Below, piece by piece: positions 1 to 8,825 of a stretch of 46,697 nt of DNA (within the stretch, counting starts at the first letter, position 1; each line of letters starts with the position of its first letter). The notes under the pieces were generated by a model, which saw nothing but the letters and a program-made list of their open reading frames with translations, did no database searches and had not been told where the DNA came from. The stretch is from Streptomyces scabichelini (GTDB lineage Bacteria > Actinomycetota > Actinomycetes > Streptomycetales > Streptomycetaceae). The stretch lies in assembly GCF_011045015.1 (NCBI RefSeq), contig NZ_JAAKZY010000068.1, positions 1 through 46,697 of the forward strand. Direction: 5' to 3'. The translations under genes and the position numbers were made by a program.

Positions 1-1635
1 ACATATGGGCGGGCTGCGGGAGTTGGCGGCACCGTTCGTGGTGCCCGGCCCGGCCGGGGTGGCGATCCGGGATCGGCTGCGGGTGAGCGAGTCGGATGCG
101 GCGGTGCTGGCCGAGGTCGGAGCGTTCCTCGGTTCGCTGGCCTGCGGTGATCTCGCGGAACGCTCTCGGCAGGGGCTGGCGCACGATGCGGCCGGGTGGG
201 CGGTGCGTAAGCGGGCGCTGACGGGCAGGTCGTCGGCGCGCTGGGCGGGCAGTATCACCAAGGCCACCCACGACCAGTGGGCGCTGGCGAGGCGCGGGCA
301 GGCCGCCCATATGGGCTGGCTGCGGGGGCAGATCGTCGCCATCGAGGCGCGGCTGGCTAGGCCGCTGGGTGCCAAGGCGGACAAGCGGGAGGACCTGGTG
401 CGCGGCTACGGCTCGCGTAGTGAGTGGCGTGCCAAGTCCCGCCGTCTGCACGCCCTGAAGGACCGGCTGGCGGGGGTGGAGGCGGACTGGGCGGCGGGCC
501 GGGTGCGCGTGGTGCGCGGCGGCAAGCGCCTTGCGCACGCCCGTCACCACTTGGCGGCGGCCGGGCTGGACGAAGCGGCGTGGCGACAGCGGTGGCGGGC
601 GGAGCGGATGTTCCTGGCCGCGGACGGGGAGTCCGGCAAACGGTTCGGCAACGAGACCCTCCGCGTCACCGACACCGGACAGCTCTCCCTCAAGCTCCCG
701 GCTGCGCTGGCCCACCTGGCCAACGCACCGCACGGCCGGTACGTCCTCGACGCGACCGTACGGTTCCAACATCGGGGTCAGGAATGGCGGGATCGGGTTA
801 CCGCGAACCGGGCAGTGGCCTACCGCATCCACCACGACATCGCGCGCGGCCGCTGGTATGTCACCGCGTCCTGGCAGCGTGCTGCCGCCCCGGTCCTGCC
901 GCTGGAGGCGGCGTTGGCCCGGGGTTGGTGGGGGTGGACATGAATGACGACCATCTCGCTGCCTGGCGTCTGGATGTGCACGGCAACCCGGTCGGCGAGC
1001 CGCAGCGTTTCTTCTACGACCTCTCGGGCAGCGCGGAACACCGGGATGCGCAGATCCGGCATGCGCTGAGCCGGCTGCTGGTCTACAGCCGCCGTTGCGG
1101 GGCCGCCGCGATCGCCCTCGAGGACCTTGACTTCGCGGCGGAGAAAAGCCGGGAGCGGCATGGCCGCAACAAACGCTTCCGGCGGCTGCTCTCCCGCTTC
1201 CCCACCGCGAAACTCAGGGCCCGGCTGGTGTCGATGGCTGCCGAGCAGAACGTGGCCGTCGTCGCGGTGGACCCGGCGTACACCAGCCGGTGGGGTGCCC
1301 AGCACTGGCAGAAACCGCTGACCACCCCACGATGTACACCGTCCCGGCACGATGCGGCGAGCATCGCGGTCGGGCGACGCGCCCTCGGGCATCCGATCAG
1401 GCGACGGACGGCACCGCCCCACGACGACCGGAGTGATCGTCGTGGGCATCGGACCGTCCAGGCCGGACCGGGCACCCGGCGGCGTGAGGGACCCCGTCCC
1501 CGTATCCCTGGACCACGGACAAGATCCGTGTCACCGGACGCGGAGCGAAAGCGGGCGACCAGGACATCCAACACCGTTCGGGATGTCCGCAGTGACCAGG
1601 TATGGGTCCAAGACTCACTCCTGCTCACTGATTAG
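1..1635 (+). pseudogene. tnpB: TnpB-like IS element nuclease, frameshifted, 5' end outside the window
   Basis: The N-terminal half is open from the left edge to a stop at 941-943. The C-terminal half continues in another frame to 1635. The junction lies in a G-rich run at 920-935: the first frame reads through ARGWWGW, the second gives GLVGVDMNDD, which holds the first RuvC aspartate. One missing G would explain it. Downstream are the second RuvC acidic motif (IALEDLDF) and the third (HDAASIA). No CxxC zinc ribbon is visible, and the tail is very Arg/Pro rich. TnpB proteins are RNA-guided nucleases that support peel-and-paste transposons. No TnpA is visible; it could lie upstream of the window. 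The call is a broken or programmed-frameshift tnpB. Family is likely, exact IS unknown. Confidence 0.72.
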
Positions 1636-1648
1636 GAACGGTTCGGGT

Positions 1649-2398
1649 TCAGGCGTTGTAGCCGCCGTGGGCGTCCAGCACCGCGCCCGTGACGTACGAC
1701 GCGGCGGGGCTCGCCAGGAAGGCGATCGCCGCGGCGATTTCGTCGGGGTGCCCCATGCGTTGCAGGGACAGCGAGCCGAGCAGGACCTTGAGGGTCTCGG
1801 GGTCCGGCGGTTCCATGCCGCCCTCCATCAGTCCGGCCTCCACGACGTTGGCCGTGATGTTCCGGGGTCCGAGGTCGCGTGCGACGCCCATGGTGTACCT
1901 CTCGATGCCTGACTTGGTCGCCGAGTAGTCGGCAAGGCCGGGGGCGCCGACCCGGGAGCCCAGTCCGGAACTCACCGTGATGATGCGGCCGCCCGTGCGC
2001 AGCACTCGGGAGGCGGCCCGGATGACGGAGATCACGCCGAGGTAGTTGGTGGCGTGCATCCGGTCCAGTGCGGCGGTGTCGGCGTCCGGGTCGTCCACCG
2101 TGCCGGCCGCGGGGATCGCCGCGTTGTTGACGAGGATGTCCAGGCCGCCGAAGTGCGCGACCACGTCGTCGATCAGCGCCGGCGCCCGGCTCGTGTCCGC
2201 CTGGTCGGACTGGAAGGCGACGGCCTTGGCTCCCTTGCCGTGCACCTCGTCGACGACGGCCTGCGCCTGCTTCTCGGAGCTGACGTAGGTGAAGGCGACG
2301 TCGGCGCCCTGCTCGGCCAGCAGCCGTACGGTCGCGGCTCCCAGTCCGCGCGACCCTCCGGTGACCAGGGCGACCTTGCCCGTGAGTGGCTTGCTCAT
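1649..2398 (-). CDS. SDR-family NAD(P)-dependent oxidoreductase
   Basis: A 249-residue short-chain dehydrogenase of classical size. It shows the cofactor motif TGGSRGLG near the N-terminus, NNAA in the middle, a serine in the IITVSSG strand, and the catalytic YSATK. The C-terminus (VTGAVLDAHGGYNA) is the usual SDR end. The ATG at 2398 is preferred over a GTG nine bases upstream because GAGG sits at the right distance from the ATG, and the GTG would overlap that RBS. It diverges from an Rrf2-type regulator across a region full of inverted half-sites, so that regulator probably controls it. Substrate is unknown; such pairs often respond to electrophiles or redox stress (inference). Confidence 0.9.
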   Translation of the reverse strand: MSKPLTGKVALVTGGSRGLGAATVRLLAEQGADVAFTYVSSEKQAQAVVDEVHGKGAKAVAFQSDQADTSRAPALIDDVVAHFGGLDILVNNAAIPAAGTVDDPDADTAALDRMHATNYLGVISVIRAASRVLRTGGRIITVSSGLGSRVGAPGLADYSATKSGIERYTMGVARDLGPRNITANVVEAGLMEGGMEPPDPETLKVLLGSLSLQRMGHPDEIAAAIAFLASPAASYVTGAVLDAHGGYNA

Positions 2399-2431
2399 TC
2401 TTCTCACCTCGTTGATTGACCCTTCCTGGCA

Positions 2432-2496
2432 GTCGCAACACTAATTGTTACGACAGGCTGTCGCAACCTTCACTGTTACGACTGCGCTGTCGTAAC
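2432..2496. promoter_or_regulatory. Array of five alternating GTTACGAC/GTCGYAAC half-sites (putative Rrf2 operators)
   Basis: Half-sites are GTCGCAAC at 2432, GTTACGAC at 2447, GTCGCAAC at 2460, GTTACGAC at 2475 and GTCGTAAC at 2489. They alternate in orientation, with gaps of 7, 5, 7 and 6 bases. The last pair is a perfect 9-bp inverted repeat (2474-2482 and 2489-2497). The array fills the space between the divergent SDR and regulator genes, so it could repress both promoters. Confidence 0.7.
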
Positions 2497-2526
2497 ATGA
2501 AGCGTTGCGGCCGGGAGGAGGAGTCC

Positions 2527-2961
2527 ATGAGCGCCAACAGCAGGCTGACCATCGCCGCCCACGCGCTGGCCTGGATCGGCCTCTACCAGCGCCAGGGCCA
2601 TGAGGTCGCCACCTCCGAGCAGATCGCGACCAGCGCGAACACCAACCCCGTGGTGATCAGACGGCTGCTCGGCGAGCTGCGCAGGGCCGGGCTCGTGGAG
2701 TCCCGGCGGGGCGTGGGTGCGGGCTGGTCGCTGGCACGCGAGCTGGAGTCGATGACCCTGCTCGACGTGTACGAGGCAGTGGAACCCGGCCCGCTGTTCG
2801 CAATGCACCGCACCACCCCGGACCAGGGATGCGTGGTGGGTCACGGCATCCAGCCGGCAATGCAGAGCATCTACGAGGGCATCGAGGAGACCGTGAGACA
2901 CGAGCTGGCCCGCGTCACGCTCGAGAACGTACTCCGGGACGTACTCGCGGCACCTCGCTAG
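2527..2961 (+). CDS. Rrf2-family transcriptional regulator
   Basis: A 144-residue protein of Rrf2 size. The N-terminal winged helix (about 1-80) contains TSEQIATSANTNPVVIRRLL and the wing GVGAGWSLAR; the C-terminal helix is the dimerisation segment. Only one Cys is visible (DQGCVVGHG), so an Fe-S cluster of the IscR/NsrR type is unlikely. A YwnA/HypR-like sensor using a single thiol is more plausible (inference). The ATG at 2527 has a GGGAGGAGG RBS. The gene diverges from an SDR oxidoreductase, and five half-sites lie just upstream of both. This is the classic arrangement of a local autoregulated repressor with its target enzyme. Confidence 0.88.
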   Translation: MSANSRLTIAAHALAWIGLYQRQGHEVATSEQIATSANTNPVVIRRLLGELRRAGLVESRRGVGAGWSLARELESMTLLDVYEAVEPGPLFAMHRTTPDQGCVVGHGIQPAMQSIYEGIEETVRHELARVTLENVLRDVLAAPR

Positions 2962-3124
2962 CCTCCCTGTCACGCCCTACCGCAGCCGCCCATGCCCGGG
3001 GGTGGCCCGCTCCGGCGTCGACGGCGCCGTAGTGCTCGACGGCCGCGCGGGCGCGGCGGATGTCCGTCGTTCACAACCTGGGTCGTTCACAACCCGGGCC
3101 GGGTCGCGTCGTGTTGTCGTGTCC

Positions 3125-4156
3125 TCACGCGTCGATCGCGAGGTCTTCCAGCGGTTTTGAGCAGCAGAGCAGGATCTTGTTCTGGGTGATCTCGCGTGGC
3201 CGGATGCCTCCGTTGTGCTGCATGTCGACGGAGCCGGAGAGCAGGGTCGTCTTGCAGGTGCCGCACATGCCCTGCGCGCACGAGGCCGGCAGGCTGAGGC
3301 CGGCTCGGGACGCGGCGGCGAGGAGCGAGGTGTCGGCGTCGCACTCGATGGTGCGTCCACTGCGGGTGAACTCGACCTTGAAACCCGCACTCGTGCCGGC
3401 GGCGGAGGCGTCTGTCGACGCGGTCGGCGCCTCGAAGGTGAAGCTCTCCTCGTGGTAACGCTCCATGTCGAGGCCCGCGTCCGACAGCATGTGCCGTACG
3501 GCGGCCATGTAGGGGGCGGGTCCGCAGGTGAAGACCTCCCGTTCGCGGAGGTCCGGTGCGACCTGCCGGAGCGTCTCGATCGTCAGTCGGCCGCGGTATC
3601 CGCCCCAGGGGGCGTACGGGCGGTCCTCCTCGCAGATGTGGACCACCCGGATGTTCGGCGCGGTCGCGGCGATGAGGTCGAGTTCGTGGCGGAAGACGAT
3701 GTCCGCCGGGGTGCGGGCGCTGTGCACGAACACCACGTCGGCGGGGTCGGCCAGGTCGTACAGCGTCCTGGTCATCGCCATCGACGGCGTCACCCCGACG
3801 CCCCCGGACAGGAAGAGGTACTTGGGCGCGGGATGCCGGGCCGTGGAGAACTCGCCGAGCGGTCCGCGCGCCCGCACGGTGTCGCCGGGCTTCAGGTGGT
3901 CGTGCAGCCAGTTCGACACGAGGCCGCCGGGCACGCGCTTCACCGTGATCGAGAGCAGGAAGGGGCGGGTGGGCGGTGAGGAGATGGTGTAGCAGCGCTG
4001 GACCGGCCGGCCGTCGATGTCGAGGGCCAGTGTCAGGAACTGGCCCGGCTCGTGCCGGAACAGCCGGGGTTCGGCGTACTCGAACACGAAGGTGGTGACG
4101 TCGTGGGTGAGCGGGTGGACCTGACGGCACACCAGCAGTTCTTCGGTCTCGGTCAT
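3125..4156 (-). CDS. gbcB: Ferredoxin reductase component of a Rieske demethylase (GbcB-like)
   Basis: 343 residues: an FAD-binding ferredoxin-reductase barrel (RCYTISSPPTR binds FAD), an NAD domain (LSGGVGVTPSMAM, then EVFTCGPAPYM), and a C-terminal plant-type [2Fe-2S] domain with CAQGMCGTC and a later CC. This is the order of GbcB/CntB-type reductases, which pass electrons from NADH to the Rieske oxygenase. The ATG overlaps the oxygenase stop codon (ATGA), so the two are translationally coupled. Upstream are the oxygenase and a DgcA-like enzyme. Role: electron supply for N-demethylation of a quaternary amine. The substrate, glycine betaine versus proline betaine or another, cannot be fixed from sequence alone. 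Confidence 0.87.
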   Translation of the reverse strand: MTETEELLVCRQVHPLTHDVTTFVFEYAEPRLFRHEPGQFLTLALDIDGRPVQRCYTISSPPTRPFLLSITVKRVPGGLVSNWLHDHLKPGDTVRARGPLGEFSTARHPAPKYLFLSGGVGVTPSMAMTRTLYDLADPADVVFVHSARTPADIVFRHELDLIAATAPNIRVVHICEEDRPYAPWGGYRGRLTIETLRQVAPDLREREVFTCGPAPYMAAVRHMLSDAGLDMERYHEESFTFEAPTASTDASAAGTSAGFKVEFTRSGRTIECDADTSLLAAASRAGLSLPASCAQGMCGTCKTTLLSGSVDMQHNGGIRPREITQNKILLCCSKPLEDLAIDA

Positions 4157-5442
4157 CGCTGCCGCTCCAGGTGTGACAGGTGTGCCAGGTGTTCCTTGAG
4201 CCGGGTCACGTACCAGTTGACGAACGCCTCGACCTGTTCCTCCGTCGGGCCGTACGGGCCGGGCAGGTAGGCCGGGCTGCTGATGCCCTGATGGGCGCGG
4301 GCGACGAACACCGCGTCCTGGTCGTTCGTGGCCTTCCACACCTTCGTCAGCGTGTCGAGGTCGTAGTCGCTCCCCTCGACGGCATCGGCGTGCACGAGCC
4401 AGGTGGTGCGGACGAGGGTGCGGTCCGGGGCGAGCGGGATCGCGGTGAAGGTGACCGCGTGGTCGGCCATGAGATGGAACCAGGAGTTGGGCTGCAGATG
4501 CAGGGACAGCCGGCCCAGGCGAGCGGTGGGGAAGTCCGCCAGCGGGCGCTTGCAGGCGGCCGTACCGTCCTGGGTGTAGGACTCCCCGGCCCCGTCGAGG
4601 GGCTCGCGCTGGACACGGAAACCCGTGGTACGGGTGTCCAGTTCCTCGATCGCGGCATACGGCAGGCCGAGCGACTCGTAGGTCGTGCGGGCGTCCGCGT
4701 CGGCCTGTAGGTAGCGCTCGTAGGCCGGCCGCAGCGTCGGAGGGAGGTTGTGCTCCTCGTAGCCGTAGGTGGGGAAGTAGCAGGCCTGGAGTTCGGGGTG
4801 ACCGCCCGCGCAGTGGTAGCACTCCCGGTTGTTCTCCATGGTCAGCTTCCAGTTGCCGTTCTCGACCAGGTCGATCTGCGTGGCGACCTTCGCTTTGCCC
4901 AGGTTGTGCGGTGCGAGGTACGGCTCGACGCGGGCGGCGACCTCGTCGAAGTCGTCGGGCGGCGTCTCGGCCAGGCAGAGGAAGACCAGCCCGGCCACCG
5001 TGCGCACGTGCACGGACCGCAGCGAGAAGCATTTCGGGTCGAAGCCGGGCGCCTGGGACTCGGCGTGCAGCAGTCTGCCGTCCACGCCGTACGTCCACCG
5101 GTGGTACCCGCAGACGATGTTGCCCACCGAGCCGCGCTCCTCGTTCAGGATGCGCGCGCCGCGGTGGCGGCAGACGTTGTGGAAGGCCCGTACGTCCTCG
5201 TCGTCGTCGCGGACGACGATGACCGAGTACGGCCCGATGGTGACCGTGACGTAGTCGCCGGGCTCGGGAAGCTCCGCCTCGGCGGCGACGAACAGCCAGT
5301 GCCGGGCGAAGACGGCCTCGATGTCGAGGCCGAAGAACTCCTCGCCGACGTAGAAAGGGGCTTCGAGGCTCTGCCCGAGGGGACGTCGGGCAATGAGGTC
5401 GGCTGGGGCGCGCACCTCGGCGGCTGGTGTCACTGCGTTCAT
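4153..5442 (-). CDS. gbcA: Rieske oxygenase, glycine-betaine demethylase-like large subunit (GbcA-like)
   Basis: 429 residues. The Rieske cluster ligands are CRHRG and CGYHRW, spaced as in the family. The mononuclear-iron motif is NRECYHCAGGHPEL. Length matches GbcA/Stc2-type aromatic-ring-hydroxylase-like N-demethylases, which remove a methyl group from quaternary amines as formaldehyde. The ATG at 5442 follows a GGAGAG RBS. The gene lies between a DgcA-like flavoprotein, 53 bp upstream, and its reductase, which overlaps the 3' end by 4 bases, so the three form one operon. Uptake genes nearby (ProVWX type) fit a pathway that imports and strips methyl groups from betaines. Stachydrine (proline betaine) is an equally possible substrate. 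Confidence 0.88.
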   Translation of the reverse strand: MNAVTPAAEVRAPADLIARRPLGQSLEAPFYVGEEFFGLDIEAVFARHWLFVAAEAELPEPGDYVTVTIGPYSVIVVRDDDEDVRAFHNVCRHRGARILNEERGSVGNIVCGYHRWTYGVDGRLLHAESQAPGFDPKCFSLRSVHVRTVAGLVFLCLAETPPDDFDEVAARVEPYLAPHNLGKAKVATQIDLVENGNWKLTMENNRECYHCAGGHPELQACYFPTYGYEEHNLPPTLRPAYERYLQADADARTTYESLGLPYAAIEELDTRTTGFRVQREPLDGAGESYTQDGTAACKRPLADFPTARLGRLSLHLQPNSWFHLMADHAVTFTAIPLAPDRTLVRTTWLVHADAVEGSDYDLDTLTKVWKATNDQDAVFVARAHQGISSPAYLPGPYGPTEEQVEAFVNWYVTRLKEHLAHLSHLERQR

Positions 5443-5495
5443 CTCATCTCTCCAGCAGGACTCAGGAGTTGACGGGTTGATGTGGTCAGAGGCGT

Positions 5496-7556
5496 TCAGA
5501 CCGGCAGACACAGCCGTAGCGCGTCGTAGATCGCGGCGTGGATGTTGCGGGCGGCGACGGCGTCTCCGATGCGGAACAGCTGGTAGCGGCCCGCCTCGTT
5601 GCGGACCACCGCTTGTTCCTCGTGCGCAAGCAGGGCGCGGTGGTCGACCTCGCCGAGGTTGGTCGAGCCGGGGAGGAGTTCGACGTACAGCTCGTCGTTC
5701 GGCAGCGTCCCGTGCTCCACGACCACCTGGTCCACGATCCGCTCGGTCTCGGCCTCGGTGTACTCGCTGTAGAGGGTCGCGGCGAGCCGTCCGTCCTCGG
5801 TGCGGCGTACGGAGCGCAGCCGCTGGGCGAGCGTGGTGACGACCTCGTGTGCGGTGAAGGCCCGCAGGTAGGCGGGGGAGTTCATGCTGCCGACGTCGGG
5901 GGCGAGGGTGCGCTCCGGAGTGACGTACTCGATCCAGGCGCCGGATGTCGTGAGGACCTCCACGGCGTCCATGGCCGGGTAGCCGCCGTGGTCGTCGTAG
6001 ACGAGGATCTCGCCCCGCGGGCGCCGCAGTGAGCCCGTCATCACGTCCCAGGTGTCGAAGACCAGCCCCTCGCCCTCGGTGAGGAAGCTGCGGTTGGGTG
6101 TACCTCCGGTGGCGACGATCACGAGGTCGGGGTGTTCGGCGAGGACGTCGTCGGCTTCGGCATACGTTCCCAGGCGCAGGTCGACGCCGAGATGCTTGCA
6201 CTCCGCGAGACGCCAGTCGACGATCTGGATCAGGTCACCCCGGCGCGGGTTCGACGCGGCGAGTCTGATCTGTCCGCCGGGCTGGTCGCTCGCCTCGAAC
6301 AGGACGACGTCGTGGCCGCGTTCGCCCAGCACACGCGCCGCTTCCAGGCCGGCCGGACCGCCCCCGGCGACCACTGCCTTCCTGCGGCGGCCGATGGTGG
6401 GGGAGATGAGATGCGGTACGTGGAGTTCGCGGCCGGCTGCCGGGTTGTGAACGCACTTGGTGTCGCCGGAGTCGTAGATCGCGTCGAGGCAGTAACTCGC
6501 CCCGACGCAGGGCCGGATGCGGTCCTCCTGGCCGGCCTTCACCTTGGCGACCAGGTGCGGATCGGCGATCTGCGCGCGGGTCATGCCCACCAGGTCAAGG
6601 AGTCCCTCGCGCAACGCATGCCTCGCGGTGGCGACGTCGGCGATACGCGCCGCGTGCATCACGGGGATGGAGAGCCGTCGCTTGATCTCGCCGGTGAAGC
6701 CCAGGTACGGCCCGAGCGGGGTGCCGATGGACGGGATGGTCTTCGCCAGGGAGGCGTCGCTCTCGAGAGAGCCGTGGATGGCGCTGATGAAGTCGATGCC
6801 GTCGGCGGCGTACTGCTCGGCGGCGGTGAGTGCCTCGTCGAAGGCGAGACCGGGGAGACCGCCGGGGTGCGCCTCGTCGAGCGACATCCGGATGCCGACG
6901 ACGAAGTCGGGGCCGACGGCTTCGCGGACGGCGAGGATCACCCGGCGCGGGAACGCCATGCGGTTCTCCAGGCTGCCGCCCCACTCGTCGTCGCGGTGGT
7001 TGGTCGCGGGGGAAAGGAAGCTGTCCAGGAAGTGGCCGTATGCCTCCAGCTCGATGCCGTCGAGGCCGCCCTCCTGGCAACGAAGCGCCGCGGCGGCGTA
7101 GTCGGCGGCGATCCGGTCCAGGTCCCAGGCCTCGGCGGCTTTCGGGAAGGAGCGGTGCGCGGGTTCGCGCAGCGGTGAGGCGGAGACCACCGGCAGCCAG
7201 TCACCGGTGAAGTTGCTGGTGCGGCGCCCGAGATGGGTGACCTGGCACATCACCGCCGCCCCGGCTTCGTGCAGGTCGTCGGCGAGCCGGCGCAGCCACG
7301 GCACGATCTCGTCGCGGTACAGGAGCAGATTGCCGAACGCGGGCGGACTGTCGGGCGAGACCACCGCCGAGCCGCCGATCATCGTCAGGCCGACCCCGCC
7401 CCGCGCCTTCTCCAGGTGGTAGGCCCGGTAGCGGTCCTTGGGCATGCCCTCTTCGCCGAACGCGGGTTCGTGGGAGGTGCTGACCACGCGGTTGCGCAGG
7501 GTGAGGTGCTTGAGCTGGAAGGGCTGGAGCAGGGGATCCAGGGTGGTTGAGGGCAC
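5496..7556 (-). CDS. DgcA-like FMN/FAD/Fe-S demethylase (dimethylglycine or N-methylproline type)
   Basis: 686 residues, the size of DgcA. An old-yellow-enzyme TIM barrel fills about residues 1-380 (TSHEPAFGEEGMP, GIELEAYGHFLDSF). A cysteine cluster follows (CVGASYC, then a third Cys before VHNPAAGRE). A GGGPAGLEAA dinucleotide-binding domain occupies the C-terminal half. The first part of the cysteine cluster is C-x5-C rather than the C-x2-C-x3-C of trimethylamine dehydrogenase. I recall this as typical of DgcA/N-methylproline demethylases but cannot verify it here. Start is GTG 7556 with GAGGAG five bases upstream; a longer reading frame exists but would cross the operator. First gene of the gbcA-gbcB operon. 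No DgcB partner is in the window, which slightly favours N-methylproline. Confidence 0.83.
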   Translation of the reverse strand: MPSTTLDPLLQPFQLKHLTLRNRVVSTSHEPAFGEEGMPKDRYRAYHLEKARGGVGLTMIGGSAVVSPDSPPAFGNLLLYRDEIVPWLRRLADDLHEAGAAVMCQVTHLGRRTSNFTGDWLPVVSASPLREPAHRSFPKAAEAWDLDRIAADYAAAALRCQEGGLDGIELEAYGHFLDSFLSPATNHRDDEWGGSLENRMAFPRRVILAVREAVGPDFVVGIRMSLDEAHPGGLPGLAFDEALTAAEQYAADGIDFISAIHGSLESDASLAKTIPSIGTPLGPYLGFTGEIKRRLSIPVMHAARIADVATARHALREGLLDLVGMTRAQIADPHLVAKVKAGQEDRIRPCVGASYCLDAIYDSGDTKCVHNPAAGRELHVPHLISPTIGRRRKAVVAGGGPAGLEAARVLGERGHDVVLFEASDQPGGQIRLAASNPRRGDLIQIVDWRLAECKHLGVDLRLGTYAEADDVLAEHPDLVIVATGGTPNRSFLTEGEGLVFDTWDVMTGSLRRPRGEILVYDDHGGYPAMDAVEVLTTSGAWIEYVTPERTLAPDVGSMNSPAYLRAFTAHEVVTTLAQRLRSVRRTEDGRLAATLYSEYTEAETERIVDQVVVEHGTLPNDELYVELLPGSTNLGEVDHRALLAHEEQAVVRNEAGRYQLFRIGDAVAARNIHAAIYDALRLCLPV

Positions 7557-7599
7557 AGCCGCTCCTCGGGGACGCGCCGGACGGTGTCTTCGCCTGCTG

Positions 7600-7616
7600 G
7601 TTTCGCTATGCGAAAC
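7600..7616. promoter_or_regulatory. Palindromic operator GTTTCGC-TAT-GCGAAAC upstream of the demethylase operon
   Basis: A perfect 7-bp inverted repeat with a TAT spacer, about 45 bp upstream of the GTG start of the DgcA-like gene. A near-identical copy stands before the ABC importer at 8765-8781, and an IclR regulator gene lies between them. This is probably the IclR regulator's binding site. Confidence 0.75.
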
Positions 7617-7663
7617 GACACCGTGATACGAGACAGATAGTGAAGCTGGGAATCCCCGGCCGT

Positions 7664-7729
7664 CAAGAGCCCCCTGCAAGAGCCCCCTGTCTGTCTCGGT
7701 GTCTGTCCCGGTTGTCTGTCTCGCTGCGT
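7664..7729. repeat. Short tandem repeats between demethylase operon and iclR gene
   Basis: Two copies of CAAGAGCCCCCTG (7664-7676 and 7677-7689) are followed by about three degenerate copies of a TGTCTGTCYCGGT unit. They lie in the 195-bp gap downstream of the iclR-type gene and upstream of the operator. No coding potential is seen. Confidence 0.7.
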
Positions 7730-7751
7730 GGCCGGACCGGCGACGCCCGGC

Positions 7752-8534
7752 TCAGCCGCGCTTCACGTACCCCCGGCGCCAGGAGATCTTCGCGCCGGCC
7801 TTCATCACCTGTTCCGCGAGACCGGGAATGGTGTCCTCGTTGATCCGGAAGGTCGGCCCGGACAGTGTCACGGCCGCGATGACCTGGCCGTTCAGGGAGT
7901 GGATCGGGGCAGCGATGGCAGCAAGGCCTATCTCGTGCTCCTCGCTCGTGGTGGCGTAACCGCGCTCGCGGACCGCTTCGAGCTCCGCCGCGAGACGCGT
8001 CGGGTCGACGATGGTGTGCGGGGTGTACTGCTTCGGCCGCTCCGCGAAGATCTCCTCGATCTCCTCGGGGGTCATGTGCGCCATGAAGAGCTTGCCCGCC
8101 GAAGTGGCGTGCATCGGGGAGCGCCGGCCGACCCAGTCGATGCTCATGATCGACGAACCGATCGCCTGGTCGATGCTGATCACGTCGTCGCCGTCCCGGA
8201 TCGCGACGTTCACGGTGTCGCCTACGGTCGCGGCCAACTCCTGGCAGACGGGGTGGCTCAGTACGGCCAGATCGTTCACCTTGCTCGCGCCGCCCGCGAG
8301 TTCGACCATCGTGTACCCGATGCGGTACCGCCCGCGCTCGGTGTCCTGCTCGACCATGCCCCGTGACTCCAGGGTCGCCAGCAGCCGGAACACGGTCGAC
8401 TTGTGGATGGCCAGTTCATCGGCGATCTCGGTCACGCCGCTGGGGCCCCGCTTGGCCAGCACCTGAAGGATCGATACCGCCCGGTCGACGGACTGCACCG
8501 AGTGATCACGTGGGCGGCTGCCGTTGCTGGTCAT
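7752..8534 (-). CDS. IclR-family transcriptional regulator
   Basis: 260 residues. The N-terminal winged helix (about 10-70) includes SVQSVDRAVSILQVLAKRG and HKSTVFRLLATLESRGMV. The C-terminal IclR effector domain (about 85-255) includes MHATSAGKLFMAHM and GLAAIAAPI. It lies between the demethylase operon and the ABC importer. Two near-identical palindromes flank it, one before each operon, so it is the likely regulator of amine uptake and degradation. The ligand is probably the imported amine or an intermediate (inference). The ATG at 8534 is chosen because it starts just before the conserved HTH; longer in-frame extensions upstream look non-coding. Confidence 0.92.
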   Translation of the reverse strand: MTSNGSRPRDHSVQSVDRAVSILQVLAKRGPSGVTEIADELAIHKSTVFRLLATLESRGMVEQDTERGRYRIGYTMVELAGGASKVNDLAVLSHPVCQELAATVGDTVNVAIRDGDDVISIDQAIGSSIMSIDWVGRRSPMHATSAGKLFMAHMTPEEIEEIFAERPKQYTPHTIVDPTRLAAELEAVRERGYATTSEEHEIGLAAIAAPIHSLNGQVIAAVTLSGPTFRINEDTIPGLAEQVMKAGAKISWRRGYVKRG

Positions 8535-8619
8535 GGCGGAAGAGTAGTCGAGCGGCAGTCGCTGTCGGCGAGCCCCTGGCCGCCTGGTTTCACCCGGTGC
8601 CGCGGCCGCATGCGACCAC

Positions 8620-8657
8620 TGGACGCGCGCCTTCCCGTTGGACGCGCGCCTTCCCGC
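8620..8657. repeat. Two tandem copies of an 18-bp sequence upstream of iclR
   Basis: TGGACGCGCGCCTTCCCG occurs at 8620-8637 and again at 8639-8656, a 19-bp period, about 85 bp upstream of the regulator start. A second direct repeat (TTCGTACCGCA twice, about 8733-8755) follows closer to the importer. The role is unknown. Confidence 0.75.
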
Positions 8658-8764
8658 GACGGTCGTTCCGGGGTTAATTCGCCGTTTCCTTCCTCCGGGG
8701 GCCTTGACGGGTTGCCCGACGCGGGGACATCGTTCGTACCGCATTCGTACCGCATTGCACATAA

Positions 8765-8781
8765 GTTTTGCTATGCGAAAC
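8765..8781. promoter_or_regulatory. Second copy of the IclR-type palindrome, upstream of the ABC importer
   Basis: GTTTTGC-TAT-GCGAAAC differs from the 7600-7616 site by one base and keeps the TAT spacer and right arm. It lies 45 bp before the GTG start of the ATPase gene, about the same distance as the other copy from its own start codon. This supports common control. Confidence 0.75.
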
Positions 8782-8825
8782 AACCTCGACCTTCCGCCCC
8801 GCGCGGACCCCGGAGGTGGGGCACG

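Noticed and set aside
3060..3100. Direct repeat TCGTTCACAACC-GGG twice as an operator
   Set aside because: It lies downstream of convergent ends of the rrf2-type and gbcB-like genes, where no promoter is expected.
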